Shown here in pieces: positions 7,728-15,520 of a stretch of DNA of 33,633 nucleotides. Below the pieces are notes generated by a model. The model saw only the letters and a list, made by a program, of their open reading frames with translations. It did not search any database and was not told where the DNA came from. Origin of the DNA: Streptomyces mangrovisoli (GTDB taxonomy: Bacteria > Actinomycetota > Actinomycetes > Streptomycetales > Streptomycetaceae); contig NZ_LAVA02000115.1 in NCBI RefSeq assembly GCF_000974985.2, forward strand, positions 1-33,633, written 5' to 3'. The position numbers and the translations under genes were made by a program. Position 1 is the stretch's first letter, and each line of letters begins with the position of its first letter.

Positions 7728-8665
7728 GCGTCCTCCTTGAGCAGCGCCTGGCCGCGCTCGATGATCAGGGCGAGTTGCTTGACGTGGTCCTCGGGCGGCT
7801 CGTGCAGCGGCGGCCGCACCTCCCCGACGTCCAGGCCGCTCAGCCGTACGCCCGCCTTGACGAGGGAGACGGCGTAGCCGCGGCCCTGGGCGCGCAGTTC
7901 GACGAAGGGGCGGTAGAAGCCGTCGAGGAGGCGGTGCGCGGTGGTGTCGTCGCCGGTGCGCAGCGCCGTGTGGAAGGCGAGGGCGATCTCGGGGGCGAAG
8001 CAGAAGACGGCCGAGGAGTAGAGGGTGATGCCGAGGGCGCGGTAGGCGAGCTGGGTCTGCTCGGCGGTGGGCAGGCCGTTGAAGTAGAGGAAGTCGCCGG
8101 GGACTTCGGTGCGCACCGCGCTGACGATCCGCTGCATCAGGTCGAGGTCGCCCAGTCCGTCCTTGAAGCCGATGACGCCCTCGGTCCGGGCGAGCCGGAC
8201 GACGCTCCGCGGGGTGAACACGGCGTTGTCGCGCTGGTAGACGATCAGCGGCAGGCGGGTCGCGGCGGCCAGCTCCCGGTAGTGGCGCAGCAGCCCTTCC
8301 TGCGCCGCGAGGACGAGATAGGGCGGCATGGCGAGCAGGGCGTCGGCGCCCGCCTCCTCGGCCAGCCGGGCGTAGCGGACGGCGAGCGCGGTGCCGTACC
8401 CGGCGCCCGCGACGACCGGGACGCGTCCGTCCGCGGCCTCGACGGCCGCGCCGACCGCGGCCCCGAACTCCTCGGGGGTGAGCGCGTGGAACTCGCCGGT
8501 GCCGCAGCAGGCGAACACGGCGGCGGCCCCGGCGTCCACCCCTCGGCGGACATGGGCGCGGTAGACGTCCAGGTCGAGGGCGCCGTCGGGGCCGTAGGCG
8601 GTGACGGGGAAGAACAGCGGCCCGCTGGGGTTGCGGAGCCGAGCGGCGAGGGGGGCAGACGTCAC
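7724..8665 (-). CDS. kdgD: 5-dehydro-4-deoxyglucarate dehydratase
   Basis: 313 residues, DapA superfamily. It converts 5-keto-4-deoxyglucarate to 2,5-dioxopentanoate with loss of water and CO2 in oxidative glucarate/galactarate breakdown. Diagnostic features are the substrate loop CCGTGEFHALTPEEF (54-68), Y143 in VYQRDNAVFTP and the Schiff-base K168 in IGFKDGLGD, all characteristic of KdgD rather than lysine-pathway DapA. A GTG at 8686 is possible, but the GTG at 8665 has GGGAG five bases before it and gives the usual N-terminus, so I use it. It heads a two-gene operon with the 387-residue protein and is divergent from uronate dehydrogenase, which makes the upstream aldarate precursor. Confidence 0.9.
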   Translation of the reverse strand: MTSAPLAARLRNPSGPLFFPVTAYGPDGALDLDVYRAHVRRGVDAGAAAVFACCGTGEFHALTPEEFGAAVGAAVEAADGRVPVVAGAGYGTALAVRYARLAEEAGADALLAMPPYLVLAAQEGLLRHYRELAAATRLPLIVYQRDNAVFTPRSVVRLARTEGVIGFKDGLGDLDLMQRIVSAVRTEVPGDFLYFNGLPTAEQTQLAYRALGITLYSSAVFCFAPEIALAFHTALRTGDDTTAHRLLDGFYRPFVELRAQGRGYAVSLVKAGVRLSGLDVGEVRPPLHEPPEDHVKQLALIIERGQALLKEDA

Positions 8666-8721
8666 GGGCTCTCCCTGTTGGTGCACGCCTATGATCGGTG
8701 TCCATATTCCTGAACGGAGCC

Positions 8722-8750
8722 ACGCTAAAGCGCGCCAGAGGGCCGGTCAA
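8722..8750 (-). promoter_or_regulatory. Predicted promoter of kdgD operon
   Basis: On the minus strand TTGACC (8745-8750) is followed after 17 bases by TAGCGT (8722-8727), a good vegetative-type match. It lies about 60 bp upstream of the chosen kdgD start. The opposite promoter for uronate dehydrogenase has an identical -10 hexamer. Confidence 0.6.
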
Positions 8751-8927
8751 GCGGGCATACCCGCTCCTGAGGGACGGATCGGATCCCCCGCCCGCCCCCG
8801 GCGTGCACCCCTGGGAGCGGGCGGAATCCTCCCGAGGAGCGGACCGGCCCCTCCCACCACGCGGGCGGAGATGCCCCGCGCACCCCCGGGAAGCGGCCCG
8901 CGGCACCCCGCCGCACCCCGCACGCCC

Positions 8928-8957
8928 TTGACGGGACGGGCTCGCACTCCTTAGCGT
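8928..8957 (+). promoter_or_regulatory. Predicted promoter of uronate dehydrogenase gene
   Basis: TTGACG (8928-8933) and TAGCGT (8952-8957) are separated by 18 bases. Downstream, the perfect palindrome TGTGCACA (8976-8983) sits at about +15, where a repressor could block transcription. No regulator gene is adjacent. The rest of 8666-9045 is GC-rich with no supported gene. Confidence 0.6.
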
Positions 8958-9045
8958 GTCCATGAATGTGAATGCTGTGCACAAATGCGGCCACCCGCAC
9001 CCCGGACAGCGCCACGGCCGTGCAGCCGACACCAGGAGGCCGACG

Positions 9046-9855
9046 ATGCCCGCTCCCCGCACCGTTCTGCTCACCGGCGCCGCCGGCGGGCTCGGCACCT
9101 TGATGCGGGGCCTGCTCCCCGGCCACGGCTACACCCTGCGCCTGTTCGACCTGCGCCCGATCGAGGACGCGCCGGAGGCGATCACCGCGGACCTCTCCGA
9201 CAAGGACGCGCTGCGCGAGGCCGTCCGGGGCGTCGACGCGATCGTGCACCTCGCGGGCATCTCCCTGGAAGCACCCTTCGAGAAGATCCTGAAGTCGAAC
9301 ATCGAGGGCACCTACAACCTCTACGAGGCGGCCCGCGAGGAGGGCGTCCCCCGGATCGTCCTCGCCTCCTCCAACCACGCCGTCGGCTTCACCCCGCGCC
9401 CCCGGGGCGACGACCCGCTGATCCCGGTCGACACCCCGCGCCGCCCCGACACCTTCTACGGCCTGTCGAAGTCCTTCGGCGAGGACCTCGCCCAGCTCTA
9501 CTGGGACAAGCACGGCCTGGAGACGGTCTCCGTGCGCATCGGCTCCTGCTTCCCCGAGCCGACCAGCGTGCGGATGCTCTCGGTGTGGATGAGCCCCGCC
9601 GACGGCGCCCGCCTCTTCCACGCGGCCCTGACCGCCGAGGGCGTCGGCCACACCGTCGTCTACGGCAGCTCCGCCAACACCCGCCTGTGGTGGGACCTTT
9701 CGAGCGCGCGCGCCCTCGGCTACGAGCCGCGGGACGACTCGGAGCCGTACGCCGCCGAACTGATCGCCGAGCACGGCGAGTTGGAGGACGGCAACCCGGC
9801 GCACGCCTGCCTCGGCGGGCACTTCGTGACCGACCCGCCGATCTGGCCGTACTGA
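9046..9855 (+). CDS. udh: Uronate dehydrogenase (NAD-dependent), SDR superfamily
   Basis: 269 residues. An extended short-chain dehydrogenase whose Rossmann motif is LLTGAAGGLG (about residues 8-17), with the catalytic serine in VLASSNHAVGF and YGLSK supplying Tyr and Lys. The stretches RIGSCFPEPTSVRMLSVWMS and VYGSSANTRLWWD are hallmarks of bacterial uronate dehydrogenase, which oxidises D-galacturonate or D-glucuronate to the aldaro-lactone. The ATG at 9046 has AGGAGG about six bases upstream, so the longer frame from 8956 is rejected. Divergent kdgD supplies a later step. The aldarate dehydratase and semialdehyde dehydrogenase needed to complete the route are not in this window. Confidence 0.88.
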   Translation: MPAPRTVLLTGAAGGLGTLMRGLLPGHGYTLRLFDLRPIEDAPEAITADLSDKDALREAVRGVDAIVHLAGISLEAPFEKILKSNIEGTYNLYEAAREEGVPRIVLASSNHAVGFTPRPRGDDPLIPVDTPRRPDTFYGLSKSFGEDLAQLYWDKHGLETVSVRIGSCFPEPTSVRMLSVWMSPADGARLFHAALTAEGVGHTVVYGSSANTRLWWDLSSARALGYEPRDDSEPYAAELIAEHGELEDGNPAHACLGGHFVTDPPIWPY

Positions 9856-9864
9856 CGGACGGAG

Positions 9865-10002
9865 CGGCCCGGACCGAGCCGGGCCGGGCCGACCGAGAGA
9901 AGGCGTGGCCCGGACCGAGCCGGGCCGAGCGAGAGAAGGCGTGGCCCGGACCGAGCCGGGCCGACCGAAGGACGGCGTGGCCCGGACCGGGCCGACCGCG
10001 GG
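9865..10002. repeat. 36-bp tandem repeat, about 3.7 copies
   Basis: Units begin at about 9865, then 9903, 9939 and 9975, exactly 36 bases apart for the last three. Each has a core GCGTGGCCCGGACCGAGCC followed by GGGCCGACCGAGAGAAG-like sequence. Each unit contains a short inverted repeat (CCCGG with CCGGG), so the transcript could form a row of hairpins just after udh. A spacing of 12 codons keeps one frame open through it, but the translation is low-complexity and I do not call it coding. Confidence 0.8.
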
Positions 10003-10226
10003 CGGGCACCGAACGGGCCCGCCCGCTCCCGCATTCGGGCACGGAACCTGCCCGCTCTCCCGCCGCACCCCGTGGCCGCGCAGGTCCACGACGGGCACGC
10101 CGCCGCGCGAACGGGCACACCCGGGCAGCATCGGGCCCGCAACAGGCCTGGTCCGTGCGGTGTGCCCGCTGTAGAACTTCCCCCATGAGTCCGAACGGGC
10201 AGCTCCGCGGCGAGGGAGGCGACACC

Positions 10227-10997
10227 ATGGGCGCACGGACGGCGGAGGAGCGTCAGCGGGAGATCGTGCGGGCCGCCCGCGCCACCGGCTCGGTCGACGT
10301 CACCGCGCTCGCCGCCGACCTGGGCGTGGCGAAGGAGACCGTGCGACGGGATCTGCGCGCCCTGGAGGACCACGGACTGGTGCGCCGCACCCACGGCGGC
10401 GCCTACCCCGTGGAGAGCGCGGGGTTCGAGACCACGCTCGCCTACCGTGCCACCAGCCATGTCCCCGAGAAGCGCCGGATCGCCGCCGCGGCGGCCGACC
10501 TGCTCGGGGACGCGGAGACGGTCTTCGTCGACGAGGGGTTCACCCCGCAGCTGATCGCCGAGGCGCTGCCCACCGACCGCCCGCTCACCGTGGTCACCGC
10601 TTCCCTGCCGGTCGCCGGGGCGCTCGCGGGGGCCGGGAACGTCTCCGTGCTGCTGCTCGGCGGCCGGGTGCGGCCCGGCACCCTGGCGACCGTCGACCAC
10701 TGGACGACGAAGATGCTGGCCGGCTTCGTCGTCGACCTCGCGTACATCGGCGCCAACGGCATCTCCCGCGAGCACGGCCTGACCACCCCGGACCCGGCCG
10801 TCGGCGAGGTCAAGGCGCAGGCCGTGCGGGCGGCGCGGCGGACCGTGTTCGTCGGCGTGCACACCAAGTTCGGCGCGGTCAGCTTCTGCCGGTTCGCCGA
10901 GGTCGGCGCGTTGGAGGCGATCGTGACCAGCACCCTGCTGCCCGCGGCCGAGGCGCACCGGTACGCGCTGCTGGGGCCGCAGGTCGTACGGGTCTGA
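10227..10997 (+). CDS. DeoR/GlpR family transcriptional regulator
   Basis: 256 residues. The N-terminal DeoR helix-turn-helix covers about residues 5-60 (VTALAADLGVAKETVRRDLRALEDHGLVRRTHGGAY), followed by a DeoRC sugar-phosphate sensor domain with motifs LLGGRVRPGT and DLAYIGANGIS. The ATG at 10227 is preceded by GGGAGG at seven bases; the in-frame ATG at 10185 has no such site. It lies 160 bp upstream of the polyol/sugar ABC operon in the same direction and is the likely repressor of that operon, responding to a phosphorylated sugar or polyol. A weak -10 (TAGAAC, about 10169) is present upstream. Confidence 0.9.
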   Translation: MGARTAEERQREIVRAARATGSVDVTALAADLGVAKETVRRDLRALEDHGLVRRTHGGAYPVESAGFETTLAYRATSHVPEKRRIAAAAADLLGDAETVFVDEGFTPQLIAEALPTDRPLTVVTASLPVAGALAGAGNVSVLLLGGRVRPGTLATVDHWTTKMLAGFVVDLAYIGANGISREHGLTTPDPAVGEVKAQAVRAARRTVFVGVHTKFGAVSFCRFAEVGALEAIVTSTLLPAAEAHRYALLGPQVVRV

Positions 10998-11045
10998 CCC
11001 GGCGGCCCACCCGCGTACGGGTCCGACCCCGGCGGCCCACCCGGG
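10987..11045 (+). repeat. Tandem duplication overlapping the deoR-type gene 3' end
   Basis: Two copies of a 29-30 base unit starting TACGGGTC (10987-11015 and 11016-11045) differ at few positions. The first copy contains the last codons and the stop of the regulator gene, so the duplication arose across the gene end. A third partial copy begins at 11046. Confidence 0.75.
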
Positions 11046-11064
11046 TACGGCACAAGGCGCACGA

Positions 11065-11092
11065 CACACCACGCACCACACACCACGCACGA
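11065..11092 (+). repeat. 14-bp tandem repeat, two copies
   Basis: CACACCACGCAC plus two bases occurs at 11065-11078 and 11079-11092, inside a CA-rich tract reaching about 11105. It lies just ahead of the operator candidate for the ABC operon. Confidence 0.7.
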
Positions 11093-11109
11093 CGCACGGC
11101 ACGCCCGAC

Positions 11110-11126
11110 TGTGCCCCATATGCACA
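11110..11126. promoter_or_regulatory. Candidate DeoR operator before the ABC operon
   Basis: TGTGC (11110-11114) and GCACA (11122-11126) form a dyad with a seven-base AT-richer spacer, 32 bp before the start of the binding-protein gene. Its position fits repression by the adjacent DeoR-family regulator. It resembles the TGTGCACA site near udh, but the shared TGTGC/GCACA pattern may be chance. Confidence 0.4.
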
Positions 11127-11157
11127 CATTCACCCCCTCCAAGTCCAGGAGCGATTC

Positions 11158-12531
11158 ATGCGAACCCCGAGCCGACGACGGCCACCGCGAGCGCTGCTCG
11201 CCTGCGCCGCCGCAGGGACGCTGCTCGCCCCGCTGCTCTCCGGCTGCTGGGCCGGGGCCGGCGGGGCAGGCTCCGGCGGCGACTCGATCAACGTCCTGAT
11301 GGTCAACAACCCCCAGATGACCGAGCTCCAGAAGCTCACCGCCGCCCACTTCACGAAGGAGACCGGCATCAAGGTCAACTTCACCGTGCTGCCGGAGAAC
11401 GACGTCCGCGACAAGATCAGCCAGGACTTCGCCAACCAGGCCGGCCAGTACGACGTGGCGACCCTGTCCAACTACGAGATACCGATCTACGCCCGCAACG
11501 GCTGGCTGCACGAGATGGACTCGTACGTGGCGAAGGACCCCGGCTACGACGAGCAGGACATCCTGAAGCCGATGCGGCAGTCGCTGACCGCCGACGACGG
11601 CAAGCTCTACGGGCAGCCGTTCTACGGCGAGTCGTCGTTCCTGATGTACCGCAAGGACGTGTTCGCGAAGAAGGGCCTGACCATGCCCGCGCACCCCACC
11701 TGGCAGCAGGTGGCGGACCTCGCGGCGAAGGTGGACGGCGCCGAGTCCGGCATGAAGGGCATCTGCCTGCGCGGACTGCCCGGCTGGGGCGAGCTGATGG
11801 CACCGCTGACCACGGTCGTGAACACCTTCGGCGGCACCTGGTTCGACACCCGGTGGAAGGCGCGGCTGGACTCCCCCGCCTTCGAGAAGGCGACGAAGTT
11901 CTACGTCGGTCTCGTGCGCGCGCACGGCGAGTCGGGAGCCGCCCAGTCCGGGTTCGCCGAATGCCTCAACGACATGACCCAGAGCAAGGTCGCCATGTGG
12001 TACGACGCCACGTCCGCGGCCGGACTGCTGGAGGCGGCGGACTCCCCGGTGAAGGGCAAACTCGGTTACGTGCCCGCCCCGGTGGAGCAGACGGAGTCCT
12101 CCGGCTGGCTCTACACCTGGGCCTGGGGCATCCAGAAGGCGTCCCACAATGCCGACAAGGCATGGCAGTTCGTCTCCTGGGCGTCGGGCAAGGGGTACGA
12201 GCAGCTCGTCGGCGAGACGAGCGGCTGGGCGAACGTGCCCGCCGGGAAACGGGCTTCGACCTACGAGAACGCCGACTACCGCACGTCCGCGGCCTCCTTC
12301 CAGGAGATGACGAAGGACGCCATCGAGAACGCCCGGCCGAACGACCCCGGGGTGCAGCCACGGCCCGCGCCCGGCATCCAGTTCGTCGGCATCCCCGAGT
12401 TCACCGACCTCGGCACCAAGGTCTCCCAGGAGATCAGCGCGGCCGTCGCCGGACGCCAGTCCGTCGCGGAGGCCCTGAAGAAGTCGCAGGCGCTCGCCGA
12501 GCGCATCTCCGAGGAGTACCAGGGACGATGA
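11158..12531 (+). CDS. ABC transporter sugar/polyol-binding lipoprotein
   Basis: 457 residues. The N-terminus is an arginine-rich signal peptide ending in the lipobox LLSGC (residues 26-30), so the protein is tethered to the outer face of the membrane by Cys30. The rest is a family 1 extracellular solute-binding protein with typical motifs (FTKETGIKVNFTVLPENDVRDKISQDFA; YDVATLSNYEIPIYARNGWL). It looks closest to the sorbitol/mannitol-type (SmoE-like) binding proteins, which matches the dehydrogenase in the same operon. AGGAG lies six bases before the ATG. Its stop overlaps the next gene as ATGA. Ligand identity is inferred. Confidence 0.9.
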   Translation: MRTPSRRRPPRALLACAAAGTLLAPLLSGCWAGAGGAGSGGDSINVLMVNNPQMTELQKLTAAHFTKETGIKVNFTVLPENDVRDKISQDFANQAGQYDVATLSNYEIPIYARNGWLHEMDSYVAKDPGYDEQDILKPMRQSLTADDGKLYGQPFYGESSFLMYRKDVFAKKGLTMPAHPTWQQVADLAAKVDGAESGMKGICLRGLPGWGELMAPLTTVVNTFGGTWFDTRWKARLDSPAFEKATKFYVGLVRAHGESGAAQSGFAECLNDMTQSKVAMWYDATSAAGLLEAADSPVKGKLGYVPAPVEQTESSGWLYTWAWGIQKASHNADKAWQFVSWASGKGYEQLVGETSGWANVPAGKRASTYENADYRTSAASFQEMTKDAIENARPNDPGVQPRPAPGIQFVGIPEFTDLGTKVSQEISAAVAGRQSVAEALKKSQALAERISEEYQGR

Positions 12532-13466
12532 CCGCCACGACCGCGGCCCCCGTGGCCGCTCCCGCCGTCCGGGCCGGCCGGCCGCCCTCCGCGCGGCTGC
12601 GCGCGTGGGCCACCCGCGCCCCGCTGATGCCCGCCCTCGTCTTCATGATCGTCGTGACCCAACTCCCGTTCGTGGCCACGGTGGTGATCTCCTTCTTCGA
12701 CTGGAACGCCCTCTATCCGAAAGCCCGCCGCTTCACCGGCCTCGACAACTACCACCAGGTGCTCACGGACGCCGACCTGCGCCACTCGGTGTGGACGACG
12801 GTCCTGCTCACCGTCGCCGTGGTGCTGGCCAGCCTGGTCCTCGGCCTCGGCCTCGCACTGCTGCTCGACCGCCGCTTCCGCGGCCGGGGCGTGGTCCGCA
12901 CCCTGCTGATCGCCCCGTTCCTGGTGGTCCCGGTGGCCGCGGCGCTGCTGTGGAAGCACATCCTGTACAACCCCGAATACGGGCTGTTCAACGGCCTGTT
13001 GCACTATGTCGGCGGCCCGCAGCCGGACTGGATCTCGCGCACCCCGCTGCTCGCGGTCGAGGCGTCGCTGGTGTGGCAGTGGACTCCGTTCATGATGCTG
13101 ATCCTGCTCGCCGGGCTGCAGAGCCGCGACCACGAGCAGCTCGAGGCGGCCCGGGTGGACGGCGCGAGCGACTGGCAGGTGTTCCGGTATCTGACCCTGC
13201 CGCATCTGCGCCGCTACCTCGAACTGGGCGCACTGCTCGGCTCGATCTACATCGTGCAGAACTTCGACGCCGTCTTCACCCTCACCTCCGGCGGGCTCGG
13301 CACCGCCAACCTGCCCTACACCGTGTACCAGAGCTTCTACCAGGCCCACGAGAACGGCCTCGCCTCGGCCGCGGGCGTGCTGGTGGTCATCGGCTCCATC
13401 GTCATCGCGACCCTCGCCCTGCGCGTGGTGTCGTCCCTGTTCCGCGAGGAGGTGTCGCGCGCATGA
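12528..13466 (+). CDS. ABC transporter permease, MalF-type (polyol/sugar importer)
   Basis: 312 residues with six predicted membrane helices. The cytoplasmic EAA loop is EQLEAARVDGASDWQVFRYLTLP (about residues 204-226), where the ATPase docks. The segment APFLVVPVAAALLWKHILYNPEYGLFN is typical of the MalF-like partner of sugar importers. It starts in a four-base ATGA overlap with the binding-protein gene and ends in another with the second permease gene, so subunits are made in coupled fashion. Confidence 0.92.
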   Translation: MTATTAAPVAAPAVRAGRPPSARLRAWATRAPLMPALVFMIVVTQLPFVATVVISFFDWNALYPKARRFTGLDNYHQVLTDADLRHSVWTTVLLTVAVVLASLVLGLGLALLLDRRFRGRGVVRTLLIAPFLVVPVAAALLWKHILYNPEYGLFNGLLHYVGGPQPDWISRTPLLAVEASLVWQWTPFMMLILLAGLQSRDHEQLEAARVDGASDWQVFRYLTLPHLRRYLELGALLGSIYIVQNFDAVFTLTSGGLGTANLPYTVYQSFYQAHENGLASAAGVLVVIGSIVIATLALRVVSSLFREEVSRA

Positions 13467-14404
13467 GCACAGCAGCCGCGGCCGGAGACGCCGGCCGCCC
13501 GAAGAGCCGTACCGGGGACGGCGGACCGGAACGGGCCGGCCGCGGGGCAGGTCCCGGCGGGGCCGGCCGCCGGGCCGGGGGCCGCCGCCGCGGGGGCACC
13601 GGCCTCGCGCTGGCGGCCTGGGTGGCCGGGATCGTGTTCTTCCTCCCCCTCGCCTGGATGGCGCTGACGTCCTTCCACTCCGAGCAGGACGCGGCTACCA
13701 ACCCGCCGTCCTTCGGCGCCTCGCTCACCCTGGACGGCTACCGCGAGTTCTTCGGCACCGGCGGCGGCGCGAGCCCTTGGCCCGCGCTGACCAACTCAGC
13801 TGTGGCGTCGGTGACTTCGACGTTGCTCGTGCTGCTGCTCGCGCTGCCGGCGGCGTACGCGCTGTCGATCCGGCGGGTGCGCAAGTGGACGGACGTGCTG
13901 TTCTTCTTCCTGTCCACGAAGATGCTCCCGGCGGTGGCGGGGCTGCTGCCGGTCTACCTGTTCGCGAAGAACGCCGGGCTGCTGGACAACATCTGGCTGC
14001 TCGTCGTCCTCTACACGTCGATGAACCTGCCGATCGCGGTGTGGATGATGCAGTCGTTCCTCGCGGAGGTCCCGGTCGCGGTGGTCGAGGCGGCCCGGGT
14101 CGACGGGGCCCGGCTGCCCACGATCCTCGCCCGCGTGGTCGCCCCCATCGCCCTGCCCGGCATCGCCGCGACCGCGCTGATCTGCTTCATCTTCAGCTGG
14201 AACGAGCTGCTGTTCGCCCGCGTGCTGACCGGTGTGGTCGCGGAGACCGCGCCTGTCTTCCTGACCGGCTTCATCACCAGCCAGGGCCTGTTCCTGGCGA
14301 AGGTCGCCGCGGCCTCGCTCGTCGTCTCCCTGCCGGTGCTCGCCGCGGGGTTCGCCGCCCAGGACAAACTGGTCCAGGGCCTGTCGTTGGGAGCCGTGAA
14401 ATGA
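13463..14404 (+). CDS. ABC transporter permease, MalG-type (polyol/sugar importer)
   Basis: 313 residues. An unusually long glycine/arginine/proline-rich cytoplasmic N-terminus (about 45 residues) precedes six membrane helices. The EAA loop reads VEAARVDGARLPTILARVVAP (about residues 209-230). FSWNELLFARVLTG is characteristic of the MalG-like group. ATGA overlaps join it to both neighbours. No ATPase gene is present in the operon; in Streptomyces such importers commonly share the MsiK ATPase encoded elsewhere, which I infer here. Confidence 0.92.
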   Translation: MSTAAAAGDAGRPKSRTGDGGPERAGRGAGPGGAGRRAGGRRRGGTGLALAAWVAGIVFFLPLAWMALTSFHSEQDAATNPPSFGASLTLDGYREFFGTGGGASPWPALTNSAVASVTSTLLVLLLALPAAYALSIRRVRKWTDVLFFFLSTKMLPAVAGLLPVYLFAKNAGLLDNIWLLVVLYTSMNLPIAVWMMQSFLAEVPVAVVEAARVDGARLPTILARVVAPIALPGIAATALICFIFSWNELLFARVLTGVVAETAPVFLTGFITSQGLFLAKVAAASLVVSLPVLAAGFAAQDKLVQGLSLGAVK

Positions 14405-15390
14405 GGGCCGCCGTCATCGAGTCCGTGGGCCGCGCCGTGGTCGGCGAGGTCCCGGACCCGGCGCCAGGGCCGCGCGAGGTGGTCGTGGAGGTCGCCGCCT
14501 GCGGCCTGTGCGGCACCGATCTGCACATCCTCCAGGGCGAGTTCGCGCCCGAGCTGCCGATCGTGCCGGGGCACGAGTTCGCGGGCGAGGTGGTCGGGGT
14601 GGGCACCCGGGTGACGGAGGTCGCGGTGGGCGACCGGGTCGCCGTGGACCCGTCGCTGTACTGCTTCGAGTGCCGCCAGTGCCGTGGCGGACACAACAAC
14701 CTCTGCGAGCGGTGGGCCGCGATCGGTGTCACCACGGCGGGCGGCGCCGCCCGGTACGCGGTGGCACCGGTCGCCAACTGCGTGAAGCTGCCCGAGCACG
14801 TCCGCACCGAGGACGCGGCCCTGATCGAACCGCTGTCGTGCGCGGTCCGCGGCTACGACGTGCTCGCCTCCCGCCTCGGCGCCCATGTGCTGATCTACGG
14901 CTCCGGGACGATGGGGCTGATGATGCTGGAACTGGCCAAGCGCACGGGCGCGGCGAGCGTGGACGTCGTCGACGTGAACCCCGCCCGACTGGCGACCGCC
15001 CGCCGGCTGGGCGTGTCGGCCGCGGCGGGCGGCGCGGACGAGCTGGACCGGCCGCAGGGCTGGGACCTGGTGGTCGACGCGACCGGCAACGCGGCCGCGA
15101 TCCAGGACGGCCTGGACCGGGTCGCGAAGGCCGGCACCTTCCTCCAGTTCGGGGTGGCCGACTACGCGACCCGGGTGAGCATCGACCCGTACCGCATCTA
15201 CAACCAGGAGATCACCATCACCGGCTCGATGGCCGTGCTGCACAGCTTCGAGCGGGCCGCCGAGCTGTTCGCGAACGGGATCCTCGACCCGGACGTGTTC
15301 ATCAGCGACCGCATCCCGCTGGAGCGCTACCCCGAGGCGCTGGAGCAGTTCCGGGCGGGGGTGGGGCGGAAGATCGTCGTGGTGCCGTAG
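14401..15390 (+). CDS. Zinc-dependent medium-chain dehydrogenase (sorbitol/polyol dehydrogenase-like)
   Basis: 329 residues. Catalytic zinc ligands are visible in CGLCGTDLH (Cys and Asp region, about 34-42) and GHEF. The structural zinc loop CFECRQCRGGHNNLC has four cysteines. The coenzyme site is YGSGTMGLMMLELA, and the following VDVVDVNPARL ends its second strand in aspartate, which favours NAD over NADP. It is coupled by ATGA to the permease, so it probably oxidises the imported polyol to a ketose. Exact substrate (sorbitol, arabitol, xylitol, threonine-like) is not fixed by sequence. Confidence 0.9.
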   Translation: MRAAVIESVGRAVVGEVPDPAPGPREVVVEVAACGLCGTDLHILQGEFAPELPIVPGHEFAGEVVGVGTRVTEVAVGDRVAVDPSLYCFECRQCRGGHNNLCERWAAIGVTTAGGAARYAVAPVANCVKLPEHVRTEDAALIEPLSCAVRGYDVLASRLGAHVLIYGSGTMGLMMLELAKRTGAASVDVVDVNPARLATARRLGVSAAAGGADELDRPQGWDLVVDATGNAAAIQDGLDRVAKAGTFLQFGVADYATRVSIDPYRIYNQEITITGSMAVLHSFERAAELFANGILDPDVFISDRIPLERYPEALEQFRAGVGRKIVVVP

Positions 15391-15436
15391 GGGAGGCGGG
15401 GTGCCGTGGGGGAGGTGGTGGTGCCGCAGAAAAAGG

Positions 15437-15450
15437 CGGGGCGCGCCCCG
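15437..15450 (+). terminator. Possible terminator palindrome after the ABC operon
   Basis: CGGGGCGCGCCCCG is a perfect 14-bp palindrome about 50 bp after the dehydrogenase stop. It has no loop or U tract, so termination is a guess. The preceding 15385-15430 holds imperfect GTGCCGTGGGGGAGG-like direct repeats. Confidence 0.3.
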
Positions 15451-15520
15451 GCGGGCGGGCGGTTCACACCACCGGTCCTGGTAAGGGAACGGTAAAGCGG
15501 GTTCGTTCGTTCTTGGGGGC

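Noticed and set aside
5235..7877. 880-codon open frame on the plus strand, and other very long frames such as 49-2103 and 19174-20844
   Set aside because: High-GC shadow frames. They run out of frame with or antisense to genes with clear families, have arginine/glycine/alanine-biased translations and no ribosome site.
9865..10002. CRISPR array
   Set aside because: The 36-bp units are directly adjacent with no unique spacers, and no cas gene is near.
9855..10226. Plus-strand frame linking udh repeats to the DeoR gene as one protein
   Set aside because: The translation of the repeats is low-complexity, and a strong ribosome site precedes the DeoR ATG at 10227.
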